Shown in pieces: positions 9,069 to 17,265 of a stretch of DNA of 64,000 bases. A program made the translations under genes and the position numbers. The stretch comes from Sphingobacterium deserti (GTDB lineage Bacteria; Bacteroidota; Bacteroidia; Sphingobacteriales; Sphingobacteriaceae). Location: assembly GCF_000757725.1 (NCBI RefSeq), contig NZ_JJMU01000066.1, forward strand, positions 119,269 through 183,268, written 5' to 3'. How positions within the stretch are numbered: position 1 is the first letter of the stretch; the number at the start of each line of letters is the position of its first letter. Under the pieces are notes generated by a model, which saw only the letters and a program-made list of their open reading frames with translations, was not told where the DNA came from and did not search any database.

Positions 9069-10058
9069 CTATAAAGAACTTTCGCGGATTTGCAATTTGG
9101 ACTTGATAATTTTTTCGTTGAAGGGCTTATCCCGGTCGTTAAGCTGTTCGATCAGCATCTGCACGACGGCTTTGGCAATCTTTTCCAGCGGTTGCCGAAC
9201 GCAAGATATTTGCGGACGCATCAGCTCCAGCACTTCTAAATCATCAAACGTGATCACGCCAAGGGTTTGTTCGCGATCAAGCTTACGCATAGCTTTCAGC
9301 CCTGCTATGCAAACGTAATTCGTGCTAAAAAATACGCCATCAATTTGGGGATTTTTTTTCAGCCATTTGGTAATGGCATCAACCGGATCACCGCTTCGAG
9401 CAAGGAAGGAAACATAAAGCAATTGCTCCTCGCGACCATCTTCGCTCAGCACCTCGCGGTAGGCGCGCAGGCGATCCTGCATCTGTGGTTGTTGCGAGTC
9501 GATTGTTACCATACCTATCCTTTCATAGCCCTGCTGGAGCAAATGCTCTACAGCCTGCCGACTCGCTTCGTAGTTGTCAGTGCCCACATAGTTGGTCTGC
9601 ACGTTTGGAATTTTACGGTCGAAAAGCACGAGCGGCACCTTGCTCTTAAGCATATGTTCCACCTCTGTCCGCATTGCGTCCGTAGGTGCCAGTATAATAC
9701 CTTCTACCTGCTTCTCCAGCATCGTTTGCACAATCTCCGCCGCCAGCGTGTTGTCGCCCATCGTACTGCTATAAAGCACCTGATACTCGTGCTTGCGCAG
9801 GTATTCCTCGATATGCAGCGCAATTGGTCCAAAAAAGGAATCGCCAATATTTTCCACAATCAGGCCAATGGTGCGCGACTTGCCTGTCGCCAAGCTCTTT
9901 GCCAAGGCGTTAGGCTTGTATCCTATCTCTTCTATGTAGTCGCGAATGCGTTGCGCAGATGCTTTACTGATCCGGCCCTCCTCAGCCTTACCATTGATGA
10001 CTAACGAAACCGTCGATTTCGATACGTTGAGGTGTTTCGCTATTTCACTAATGGACAT
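9069..10058 (-). CDS. LacI-family transcriptional regulator
   Basis: A 329-aa protein from the ATG at 10058; a TTG at 10082 would add eight residues but the HTH begins at MSISEIAKHLN. The N-terminal helix-turn-helix is ISEIAKHLNVSKSTVSLVIN with hinge GYKPNALAKSLATGKS. The periplasmic-binding-protein-like effector domain follows (IGLIVENIGDSFFGPIA; PLVLFDRKI; GVITFDDLE). It most likely represses susC and the ROK gene through the ACCGGT palindromes and is released by a sugar of this pathway. Poly-A/T runs precede the gene. Confidence 0.92.
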   Translation of the reverse strand: MSISEIAKHLNVSKSTVSLVINGKAEEGRISKASAQRIRDYIEEIGYKPNALAKSLATGKSRTIGLIVENIGDSFFGPIALHIEEYLRKHEYQVLYSSTMGDNTLAAEIVQTMLEKQVEGIILAPTDAMRTEVEHMLKSKVPLVLFDRKIPNVQTNYVGTDNYEASRQAVEHLLQQGYERIGMVTIDSQQPQMQDRLRAYREVLSEDGREEQLLYVSFLARSGDPVDAITKWLKKNPQIDGVFFSTNYVCIAGLKAMRKLDREQTLGVITFDDLEVLELMRPQISCVRQPLEKIAKAVVQMLIEQLNDRDKPFNEKIIKSKLQIRESSL

Positions 10059-10348
10059 GCTACCGTTTTTTCTTGCCAGCAAATTACAATTTTTTTTAAT
10101 TTTTTTTCAAAATCATGCCGCTGCTTTTCATACATGCAGATTTGGTCCGTGGTTTCTCCCACAAGATTTAAAATCTTAAATCCGCAGTCTACGTACCGTT
10201 TCAGCTTGTTTTGGGATTAACCAACGCGCTATATATCTGCAAGATTAACGAAAAAAATGGCAAGTCTTGCTTTTTATACATCCCTGCTTGCATGGCTTTG
10301 ATGAAGCTGTTGATAATTCGCATACGCAAGATGCCCATCAAAACGGAC

Positions 10349-10534
10349 TTATGCCATATCCTTCGTGTTTTTCACCAGCCCTATCCCTGAAAAGAAAAAA
10401 ATTAGGGCAATTACACCTACCACTGCCAAGGTCATGTAGTCAGTGCTTTTATTGATTAGTCCATAGCCAGCGTATAATAGTCCACCTATACCTAATATGG
10501 TTAGAATGGTTCCGAAAGTGCGTTTTACGTTCAT
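10349..10534 (-). CDS. small two-helix membrane protein
   Basis: A 61-aa protein with two predicted transmembrane helices (TFGTILTILGIGGLLYAGYG and TLAVVGVIALIFFFSGIGLV) joined by a short polar loop, and a short basic N-terminus. It resembles small inner-membrane proteins common in Bacteroidetes. Function not known. It stands alone; no operon partner is apparent. Confidence 0.65.
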   Translation of the reverse strand: MNVKRTFGTILTILGIGGLLYAGYGLINKSTDYMTLAVVGVIALIFFFSGIGLVKNTKDMA

Positions 10535-10613
10535 CGTTCTGTGTTTTCATTCACAAAACAATATCTATGCCTTATTCCAACAAAAGCGGCCGAGGGAACG
10601 GAGAATTATTCCA

Positions 10614-10720
10614 TCAGACACTTTTGAACGTATGTCCCATCCTATTGAAAAATACATTGGCGACATCATTTTCTGTCAATGTACCTGCTAATAGATCCTT
10701 ATACTCATCTAGTACCTTTG
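10614..10720 (-). pseudogene. degenerate hipA 5' fragment (copy 1)
   Basis: The minus strand encodes DEYKDLLAGTLTEND followed by a poorly conserved tail. LLAGTLTEND is the N-terminal strand pair of HipA-type kinases. At the DNA level the stretch 10626-10705 is clearly related to 11780-11865 (shared AACGTATGT, TCAATGT, CTGCTAA-type blocks with a few indels). No downstream kinase sequence survives. The rest of 10535-11120 shows nothing else recognisable apart from a TAACTTTGC -7-like element at 10954 on the plus strand. Confidence 0.5.
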
Positions 10721-11120
10721 ATTGGGCTCGGTGTGGGAATTTGTCTTGAAATATAAGGAAACAAATTACGAGCCTACCCCCTAAATTCACAGGAGGCGGA
10801 TTCCACAAGAACATATAAAATGTTAGCTTACTCCTGCCTAGGATAAGGAAAATAGCCTTATAGGATATCCTGACACGCGACAATTAAAGAAAGAATTTAC
10901 CCGTTTTGAAATAATCACAAGCCACATCTAGAAAGGCGTTCATTGTATTCCTCTAACTTTGCACTCTGGAACGCGAGGTAAAAAAAAGCGGTTGTAGAGA
11001 CGGACGCGGCTTCAGACGAAAGGTAAATCTAATGGTAGCTTTTTATCAAAAAAGATGATCAAGTTAAAGAAACGATTAGCTGCATCTTTAGACGGTTTCA
11101 AATAAAATGCGCTACTTTAA

Positions 11121-11351
11121 TTAACTCTTAAGATGGTCAGGTATATCGTCTTGATCAATACTGCTTGAGGATAGCGTATAGTAGGCTATTACATTTTCAT
11201 TTTCATCCTCATCTTCAAGTATATAACAGACAGCCAATTTGCGTTTTACATCTTGGCTCACGTATTGTTTAATGTAGTTATCAAGCTCGACAACACCACA
11301 GGAAAAACCGTTTCGGTTATGCTTTTTTTCTAAAACCTTTAAGGTCATCAA
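11121..11351 (-). pseudogene. truncated GNAT-family toxin (TacT-like)
   Basis: A 76-aa product beginning TLKVLEKKHNRNGFSCG and LDNYIKQYVSQDVKRKLAVC, the usual start of the GNAT toxins that pair with DUF1778 antitoxins. It ends at YTLSSSSIDQDDIPDHLKS, whereas family members run to about 160-175 residues and carry an acetyl-CoA-binding R/QxxGxG/A motif after this point. That motif is absent, so the toxin should be inactive. Overlaps the antitoxin gene by 35 nt. Confidence 0.7.
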
Positions 11352-11631
11352 TCGATAAGTTGGTAAATTGAGAGTAATCCTTCAATGCAGTTTTTAACGA
11401 CTCATTTGGCGCAGGTGGATTAAGCAATGCTTCGACAAAAACTACTCTGTCGTCCATAGATTTCAAAATTTTAGTTTCTTTCTCTATAATACGAATAGCT
11501 TCATTTTTTGCCAAAGTCACAATAAACTCCGAAACAGTTTTAAAACCGCCTATTTCAGCCGCGTATTTTATAAGCGCTTTGTGCTCCTTGCTGATGCGTA
11601 CATCAATTCTATCATTTACTAAAGTTGCCAT
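11317..11631 (-). CDS. DUF1778 (TacA/AtaR-like) ribbon-helix-helix antitoxin
   Basis: A 104-aa protein with an N-terminal ribbon-helix-helix (DRIDVRISKEHKALIKYAAE, then GFKTVSEFIVTLAKNEA) and a C-terminal toxin-binding tail rich in LL, NPP and ALKDYSQ. Family members bind and neutralise GNAT toxins that acetylate aminoacyl-tRNA and autorepress their operon. Apparently intact, although its partner is truncated, so it may persist as an orphan antitoxin. Confidence 0.8.
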   Translation of the reverse strand: MATLVNDRIDVRISKEHKALIKYAAEIGGFKTVSEFIVTLAKNEAIRIIEKETKILKSMDDRVVFVEALLNPPAPNESLKTALKDYSQFTNLSIDDLKGFRKKA

Positions 11632-11711
11632 AAGATTACCTATTAACTTTACAAATGTGCGTCATTTTTCCGTACTTCTGAAATACGTCGATATTTTATC
11701 ATAAACATGCA

Positions 11712-11880
11712 CACATGATTTTTCTAAATAATGCTTTGCGCTTAATGGTATAGTAATGTTAAAATTGATTCGGATATCTTTTAACGTATGTTCCATCATA
11801 CTGAAAATTTATTCACCGTCATCGTTTTCCGTCAATGTGCCCGCTAAAAGATTGTTATAATACACCGCTGCTTTCCTCAT
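11712..11880 (-). pseudogene. hipA remnant downstream of hipB-like gene (copy 2)
   Basis: Starts at ATG 11880, 9 nt after the HipB-like gene on the minus strand, and encodes RKAAVYYNNLLAGTLTENDD, then GE and a TAA at 11811-11809 where HipA normally continues GEYIFSY. Beyond the stop, IFSMMEH and NITIPLSAKHY still resemble the HipA N-terminal domain, with frame damage. No kinase domain remains. The DNA is homologous to 10626-10705. Confidence 0.6.
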
Positions 11881-11891
11881 CGTTTTTATTT

Positions 11892-12119
11892 CTAAACCGA
11901 AATTTCTCTAGTATTGACCGGCGCTAATGTATGACCGAACATCTTAAGTACTTGATTTACTTTTTCTAAATTGAGATTCTCTTTACCCTGTTCTATTTTA
12001 CGTACCACTGTAAGTGCAACGCCAGCGCGATCTGCGAACTCCTCTTGGGTGAGATTTACCTCTTTTGTCTTTTGTCTTACAAACTCCGATAATCCTAACA
12101 TCATTATATGCATTTGCAA
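11892..12119 (-). CDS. HipB-like XRE-family antitoxin/regulator
   Basis: A 75-aa protein that is essentially one helix-turn-helix: LSEFVRQKTKEVNLTQEEFA, then DRAGVALTVVRKIEQGKENL, ending MFGHTLAPV as in HipB-type proteins. Position directly before a hipA remnant supports the antitoxin role. Starts at 12119 or at an internal ATG (12101). Several TATATGC palindromic sites upstream suggest autoregulation. The cognate toxin is dead. Confidence 0.8.
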   Translation of the reverse strand: MQMHIMMLGLSEFVRQKTKEVNLTQEEFADRAGVALTVVRKIEQGKENLNLEKVNQVLKMFGHTLAPVNTREISV

Positions 12120-12201
12120 CGAATATGATCAAAAGTTATCCATTATATGCATAAACATATAACATACGAAATTTCATCATATGTATATGCGAACGCATAT
12201 A
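12104..12201. promoter_or_regulatory. cluster of TATATGC palindromic sites, candidate HipB-like operators
   Basis: Three related sites precede and overlap the start of the HipB-like gene: TTATATGCAT at 12104-12113, TTATATG-6nt-CATATAA at 12143-12162, and the perfect TATATGCG-AA-CGCATATA at 12184-12201. HipB proteins are known to bind several inverted repeats in their own promoter. Binding by this protein is inferred. Confidence 0.5.
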
Positions 12202-12326
12202 ACACACCTATCTGTTACTCAATTGAAAAATCATTATGATTAGCAGAGGGCTATCTACGAACTAGAAATTATAAAAATGAGACGCCTACCGTGACTCTGC
12301 GTGTTCCTAAAGTGCCCTAAGAAGCG

Positions 12327-12362
12327 AAAAAGCCGCTTTTCCTTGCAGAAAAGCGGCTTTTT
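12327..12362 (-). terminator. strong hairpin terminator downstream of the tRNA fragment
   Basis: Perfect 14-bp inverted repeat, AAAAAGCCGCTTTT and its complement around the loop CCTTGCAG, with T-tracts on both strands, so it can work in either direction. It follows the 3' end of the tRNA-like fragment and is probably the original tRNA terminator. Confidence 0.85.
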
Positions 12363-12368
12363 GTTTTG

Positions 12369-12412
12369 TGCGCCCACCTGGGCTCGAACCAGGGACCAAA
12401 AGATTATGAGAC
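12369..12412 (-). other. tRNA-Met(CAU)-like 3' fragment, candidate ICE attachment site
   Basis: On the minus strand the piece contains an anticodon-loop-like CTCATAA (anticodon CAU), a five-base-pair T arm (CCTGG-TTCGAGC-CCAGG) and a 3' acceptor strand TGGGCGC with discriminator A. The matching 5' acceptor GCGCCCA and a D arm are missing upstream, so it is not a whole tRNA. Such 3' pieces are left when an element inserts into a tRNA gene. Orientation places the element to the right of about 12412 and the original chromosome to the left. Confidence 0.6.
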
Positions 12413-12793
12413 TTTTGGACGACTAGGACGAATATGATGGAAAAGCTTCGTTTCTGACTTACCGAGGCAATATATTGATAATTATTGAGATGTGGAAATT
12501 TAGCGTTGTAACCTATTTGTAACACTTTTTCTTAATTTGTCGGCCTACTGATTACAAATTAAATGGTTTCTGATCGGTGAAGGATGTTAAAAGTCCGTTT
12601 CAGATCTACAAAGTCAACTTATTGATTATCATTGGAAATCTAAAATCCAGTACTGTTAAATTTTTTGTAACAAGAAACGAGGTATTGGACTTTATACGGA
12701 GAAAGACAAGATTTTACATATGCAACGTTTCAAATTACTACGCCACAAGAAGAAATATTTCTGAAGAAAGCATAAGAAGCAATTCCAATTTGA

Positions 12794-13078
12794 TTAATCT
12801 ATATTTTTTAAACTTGGGTTGTGCTTTGAGTAATACTCTCCGACAATATATTCAGGCTTATTCAAATTTTCAAGCAAATAGGACGTTGTATAGATTAATT
12901 GGTAATTATCCTGTGGATATTTCAGCGCTTCCTTTACAATTATCTCCTGAAAGTTGTGTGCTCTTTTTGGCTCGATACCTTTATCTTCCATATTATCACA
13001 AAGAACAAATCTAGGATAACGCATGTTTTTCATAACTAATGAACCAAAAAAGATAGCAAATCGCGCAGTTGTTTTCAA
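12794..13078 (-). pseudogene. C-terminal remnant of an SMC/RecN-like ATPase
   Basis: Encodes YPRFVLCDNMEDKGIEP and RAHNFQEIIVKEA, then YQLIYTTSYL and a tail EYIVGEYYSKHNPSL. This looks like the end of an AAA/ABC-type ATPase: LCDN is a Walker-B-like site followed by the D-loop region. Such ATPases occur in mobile and defence loci. The Walker A half is absent; the reading frame ends abruptly at about 13078, where a histidine kinase fragment begins on the other strand. Confidence 0.55.
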
Positions 13079-13769
13079 AATGGACTTCTTAGGTATCGTT
13101 TCACACGAGCTTAAATCACCGCTAACTTCTCTATCAGGTTATATACAGATTTTGCAGAGTAGAAGTAGAAAACTCCAAGATGAATCCTTTGCAAATCTTT
13201 TAGGGAGTGCGGCGCGACAAAATGCGCGAATGCGAGGGCTTATTGAAGGATTTCTAGATGTAGCCCGAATTGGTGAGGGTAAGTTAAGTTTAAAACTGGT
13301 GTCTTTCGATACTGCCGTACTGCTGCGCAACATCCAACAAACTTACCAAGAAACCATTGATAGCCACAGCTTACAATTTAGCGACCTAGCGAGCATTAAT
13401 TTGGAAGCTGACCAAGATAAAATTGAACAGGTAATCGTCAATTTAGTCAACAATGCCATAAAATATTCTCCGAGCGGGACAACGATCACTATTGAAGCAA
13501 GAAATGCGGATGATCATTTCTGTATACGGGTTGCTGACCAAGGTCCCGGTATCTCTGTAGAAAACCAACAAAAACTATTTTCAAGATTCTTCCGTATCGA
13601 GAACGAACAAACTGAACTTGTAAGTGGATTTGGGATTGGACTATATATCTGTCGAGAAATTATTAGTCTGCACGGAGGGGAAATCGGAATAGAAAGTGAA
13701 CTTGGTAACGGCTCAACATTTTTCTTCAAATTACCAATAACAAAAAAAGAACAATCTGTCGTTGCATAG
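13023..13769 (+). CDS. histidine kinase lacking its sensor domain
   Basis: A 248-aa frame. Real homology starts at MDFLGIVSHELKSPLTSL (ATG at 13080), the HisKA domain with phospho-acceptor His, followed by an HATPase with VNLVNNAIKYSPSG (N box), VADQGPGIS (G1), FFRIEN (F box) and GFGIGLYICREII (G2). The first 19 residues overlap the opposite-strand ATPase remnant and are unlike kinases. PAS or membrane sensor regions are missing, so the gene is probably 5'-truncated by rearrangement, though the catalytic core is intact. Confidence 0.75.
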   Translation: MFFITNEPKKIANRAVVFKMDFLGIVSHELKSPLTSLSGYIQILQSRSRKLQDESFANLLGSAARQNARMRGLIEGFLDVARIGEGKLSLKLVSFDTAVLLRNIQQTYQETIDSHSLQFSDLASINLEADQDKIEQVIVNLVNNAIKYSPSGTTITIEARNADDHFCIRVADQGPGISVENQQKLFSRFFRIENEQTELVSGFGIGLYICREIISLHGGEIGIESELGNGSTFFFKLPITKKEQSVVA

Positions 13770-13782
13770 AATTTACATATGA

Positions 13783-14142
13783 TTACAGCACCCTATTCAT
13801 AAGTGCTTTCACTTCATATATATCAAATGGCTTGGCAAGATAAAAGTCCGCGCCAGCAGAACGAGCAATTTGTTGGCCGTCTATACTAGCGGAAATACAG
13901 AGAATGCGTAGATCTTGGAACACTTCCTCACCTCTTAACGCCCGTATTATATCTTCACCTGAACGTTCAGGCATCCAGAGATCAATAATAAGTAGCTTCG
14001 GTATACATTTTTTCAAACGTGGAAATAACAAGCTGCTGTTTGTTTCAATAGCAATCGACGCGCCCACATCTTCTGCTATCATCCCCAAAATCTCTGCAAT
14101 GTTTTTGTCGTCATCACAAATAAACACATCCTTTTCCATCAT
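13783..14142 (-). CDS. stand-alone response-regulator receiver
   Basis: About 119 aa from MMEKD (14142). A full receiver without output domain: VFICDDDKNIAEILG (acidic pocket), IIDLWMPERSGED (phospho-acceptor Asp), LCISASI (Thr/Ser switch position) and AKPFDIYEV (conserved Lys). It would work by protein contact or phosphorelay. Convergent with the histidine kinase at 13023-13769. Paralogous to the next receiver. Confidence 0.88.
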   Translation of the reverse strand: MMEKDVFICDDDKNIAEILGMIAEDVGASIAIETNSSLLFPRLKKCIPKLLIIDLWMPERSGEDIIRALRGEEVFQDLRILCISASIDGQQIARSAGADFYLAKPFDIYEVKALMNRVL

Positions 14143-14420
14143 TGTATTATTTCTCCATTCTTTATCATTCGCGACAATCAAACAAGTAATCCAAGGACCT
14201 ATATTTAACTCGATACAACTTGTTAAACAATATCTGGTATTACAATTTAGAGTCCATTCCTTTAGAAGAATAAGATTTAATTGAAAATGAGGTACTTTTC
14301 CAAATCATGCAAGTACTTAGCTACAGAAAAACTGTAAAAAACGAGCTGTAGGACGTATTCTCTTTATAAAAATGAGGTGAGCGGAGAACACTTATAAGCG
14401 TGGCAAATTACAAAACCTTC

Positions 14421-14795
14421 TTAAGCAAGGAGACGAGGATTTTCTTCAGATACAATAGCCAAGATATCGGCAATATCGAAAGGCTTAGGTATAAATCGAT
14501 CAGCACCAGCATCCAAGGCAATTTTCTCTCCATTGATACTCGCGGAAATACATACAATGTATAGCTCACTAAACGAACTATCTGCCCGTAGCATCCGAAT
14601 TATCTTATCACCTGACAGTTCGGGCATCCAAAGATCGATGATTAGAATCTGCGGTTTAGTATCTTGTAATCTAGCATATAAAAAGGTACTGTTGTTCTCT
14701 ATCTGCACTGGTCTACCAGCGCTTTCTATTATCAGTCCAAGCATATTCGATATGCCTGTATCGTCGTCACAAATGAATACGGTATTTTTCCCCAT
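14421..14795 (-). CDS. stand-alone response-regulator receiver, paralogue
   Basis: About 124 aa from MGKNTVFICDDD (14795). It shares IIDLWMPELSGD, VCISASINGE and PKPFDIADI with the neighbouring receiver, so the pair arose by duplication. No DNA-binding output. The 14143-14420 gap between them holds nothing recognisable. Confidence 0.87.
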   Translation of the reverse strand: MGKNTVFICDDDTGISNMLGLIIESAGRPVQIENNSTFLYARLQDTKPQILIIDLWMPELSGDKIIRMLRADSSFSELYIVCISASINGEKIALDAGADRFIPKPFDIADILAIVSEENPRLLA

Positions 14796-15281
14796 CAAAA
14801 ATTTTCTTGCCCCTGTAATCACAATAATAGTATTAAAGACTCGAATTCACCGTTACAACATACAAAAACCGTACTTAATCCAGCGCTTAACGTATTAGTA
14901 ACATCAAATAGCTTGTGAACATCCTAAGAACAGATCTCTGTGATGAGCGATAGAAAAAAGATTTATGATACGCCTTAAATAACAAGTAAACATTGGAGAT
15001 TCCAAACGATAGCCGTAATCTTGATGCCAATTCTATAATGTTGCGGGCGATATGTTTAATAACAACCGTTTAGTCTTACTATGTAGCCAATATGGAACTT
15101 TTGGCTTTTATACCAAATTTCTGTCATTAATTACTCATTTAATTTCACTCAATAATTGGAGTTTAAAAACTATTAAGTCTTCTTTTGTAGAGAGTTGATA
15201 CATAATAAAATATTTATTCAGTAGATAAAATTTGAAACATGCTCATTTGAATAGATCAAATGGCGTAATGAAGGTGAAGCA
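14796..15281. other. AT-rich intergenic region, no gene seen
   Basis: About 490 bp of low-GC sequence between the receiver gene and the conjugation-linked cluster. No convincing open frame, RNA or strong hairpin was found. It may hold the promoter of the receiver gene. Confidence 0.5.
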
Positions 15282-15482
15282 TCAAAGTATTTCCGAAATA
15301 CAAAAGTCAATTGCTACTCCTTCGACTAATACTGTCACTCGGCATTTATAATCTGGAGTTCCGATTTCCTTTACTGGAAGCCTTTTACCATCTAAGTGAT
15401 AGTGCGGAGAATCGGAAGGAAGATTAAGCGTTGCATAGCCGGATACCCTGATCCGGTCTATGCGTTGCAATATTTTATACAT
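15282..15482 (-). CDS. small conserved-looking protein of the element
   Basis: A 66-aa protein from ATG 15482 (MYKILQRIDRIRVSGYATLN). A longer frame to 15539 would overlap the upstream gene. Beta-rich and compact (KCRVTVLVEGVAIDFCISEI); no motif recognised. Lies 19 nt after the 15502-16371 gene on the same strand, so probably co-transcribed. Confidence 0.5.
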   Translation of the reverse strand: MYKILQRIDRIRVSGYATLNLPSDSPHYHLDGKRLPVKEIGTPDYKCRVTVLVEGVAIDFCISEIL

Positions 15483-15501
15483 GCAAGTATTGCCTAACTT
15501 C

Positions 15502-16371
15502 CTATCTAGATCTTTTCGCCGATGGTGCTTGCTCGACATCCTCTCTATTGGCCTCGATCTTCGATTCCGATGTTTCTCTGCCTGCCGACAAATCGGCTGC
15601 TCGAGGGACTTTCACACTTTGCGTTTTATCTTTCGAAGCAAAGATGGCCTCATCTCTTACTTCCCTTCGATCTTTATCCAAAATATCGACCGTCTTCATT
15701 TGCGGGTTCGCAGCAAGTGTAACGGGTATCGTACGCCGGCCAATCTGCAAGTCTGCCTGCACAATATTTCCGTTGCGTAGTGCTTTGGAAACTTCCTGAA
15801 GCTTTTCAGCATCTTTTAACCCTTTAATCGGGTATTTTTTCAGTGAAGCTTCCAAATCATATCCATACTCTGGACGAAAAGTACGCATCGGATGGTTACC
15901 GTAGGCATCTTTCACTTCTAGATTAAGCTTAAACCAAACAGGCGTTCTTTCCTGATTTGGAGCATTTTCGCGGTTCGGTTCATTTTTAGTTCGCAGAAAA
16001 ACATCATTCTCTATGGCCTGACCCGATAGTAATTTAAAAGCTTGTAAGGCCGTTACACGATAATCCCGTTCGAGATTAAAAGTTTGCGAGCGAACAACGG
16101 GATTATCCTTCTGATGTAAAGTGACCTTGTAGTCATTTAGGAAATACATATCGCTGTCCTTTGATCTATTAAAATTGATGTCAAAACTGAGCTTTTCCGT
16201 CCTAGCCGCTTTGGGATCAACGCTATCTAGCGGTCTGTGGGTGGTTTGGATGCCCAGACTAAAATTTGGTATTTCACGTCGAATCGCTGTTTCCAGCACT
16301 TCGTTTAGCTTGTTATCAAAACCAAGGTTGTCCAATGTTTTTTTGAGGTACTCTAAATTGTTCTCGTTCAT
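15502..16371 (-). CDS. conjugative-element accessory protein with C-terminal RSR tail
   Basis: A 289-aa soluble protein. Its middle (ETAIRREIPNFSLGIQT; YFLNDYKVTLHQKDN; FNLERDYRVTALQAFKLLSG; PVWFKLNLEVKDAYGN) resembles a hypothetical family found in Bacteroidetes conjugative elements. The last 60 residues are charged and low-complexity, ending APSAKRSR. No enzymatic motif seen. The two neighbouring proteins at 16478 and 18269 also end in RSR. Function unknown; expressed with the conjugation cluster. Confidence 0.75.
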   Translation of the reverse strand: MNENNLEYLKKTLDNLGFDNKLNEVLETAIRREIPNFSLGIQTTHRPLDSVDPKAARTEKLSFDINFNRSKDSDMYFLNDYKVTLHQKDNPVVRSQTFNLERDYRVTALQAFKLLSGQAIENDVFLRTKNEPNRENAPNQERTPVWFKLNLEVKDAYGNHPMRTFRPEYGYDLEASLKKYPIKGLKDAEKLQEVSKALRNGNIVQADLQIGRRTIPVTLAANPQMKTVDILDKDRREVRDEAIFASKDKTQSVKVPRAADLSAGRETSESKIEANREDVEQAPSAKRSR

Positions 16372-16477
16372 GAGCTAATGGATTAAATGATAAAATGAAA
16401 TAGATTGGGAATTGATGTCACTCCAACCGGTGACTGATTGGAATAAAATTTTGTAAGAGATTAAATTTAAGTAGTGG

Positions 16478-17254
16478 CTAGCGAGAGCGAAACCGCTCTT
16501 GCTGCTCATTAACCTGTAGATCAGCAGCGGCCAAATGAGGAAAATCTTTCTTGAGCATCATTTGCAAGGCGTTTTGGTAAGAGCTGCTATTATAGTCTAG
16601 CTGTCTATGGAAGCCATCCTGAAGATTTTTGAGCTCATTAAGCATAACTTGTCTGACCTCGGTATCCTCCTGAAAACTCAGGATCACTTTTTCCGTATTG
16701 GATAAAATGCCTTTGGGTTCTGAAACGCGGTATTGCACGGTGGTATCATCATAGATGGTTACTTGCTTTCCAAGTCGGTAAGCTTCACGTTGATCCACAT
16801 CCAGCTCTTCGCCATTAATCATCACAGGCGCTATTACACGAGCAGCATCATAGGCCAAGAATTCACGCGTTTCGGCGTCGTACTCCACCACCATATGCTT
16901 AACTCTATCATCGTCTATGTTTAGCTCTGCCACATGACTCGGTTTTTCACCATCCATTAGCGCTCCCATAGTCTGTTGATCGAGCAGATAATGCGGCTGG
17001 GGACTTCGGTAAACTGGATGGACTAGTAGTTCGACTTCACCTGAGTCTGTTCGACTAAGGGATAGCTTCGCCTCCAACCGAGCGATCCGCATGCTATTAA
17101 ACTGCACGTCGCTGATTGCAATTAATGCAGAACGTCGTCCGGCAAACATAGCCTCCAAATTATCGTTATCGATAGCTACCTTTTCATTTTTGAATAGATT
17201 TAGTGATTCTAGCGCTTCACAGGGAAGCTCTGACTCTTTAAATAAGTAGTGCAT
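16478..17254 (-). CDS. DUF4099/DUF3945-like element protein (paralogue A)
   Basis: A 258-aa protein built like that at 18269-19078: an N-terminal domain (LFKESELPCEALESLNLF; DNLEAMFAGRRSALIAISDV), then LHPVYR-type and VVEYDAETREFLAYDAARV, and VMINGEELDVDQREAYRLGK. Similar domains are annotated DUF4099 and DUF3945 in Bacteroidetes conjugative transposons and large plasmids. The tail is basic, ending QQERFRSR. No known reaction. Lies 12 nt upstream of nothing else but directly after the M23 gene in the transcript. Confidence 0.75.
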   Translation of the reverse strand: MHYLFKESELPCEALESLNLFKNEKVAIDNDNLEAMFAGRRSALIAISDVQFNSMRIARLEAKLSLSRTDSGEVELLVHPVYRSPQPHYLLDQQTMGALMDGEKPSHVAELNIDDDRVKHMVVEYDAETREFLAYDAARVIAPVMINGEELDVDQREAYRLGKQVTIYDDTTVQYRVSEPKGILSNTEKVILSFQEDTEVRQVMLNELKNLQDGFHRQLDYNSSSYQNALQMMLKKDFPHLAAADLQVNEQQERFRSR

Positions 17255-17265
17255 AGATTTAAGGA

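Noticed and set aside
12369..12440. Complete tRNA gene
   Set aside because: No D arm and no 5' acceptor strand matching TGGGCGC; only the 3' part is present.
12577..13014. 145-codon open frame on the plus strand
   Set aside because: Antisense to the clearly protein-like ATPase remnant; its own product has no recognisable domain and reads as low-complexity.
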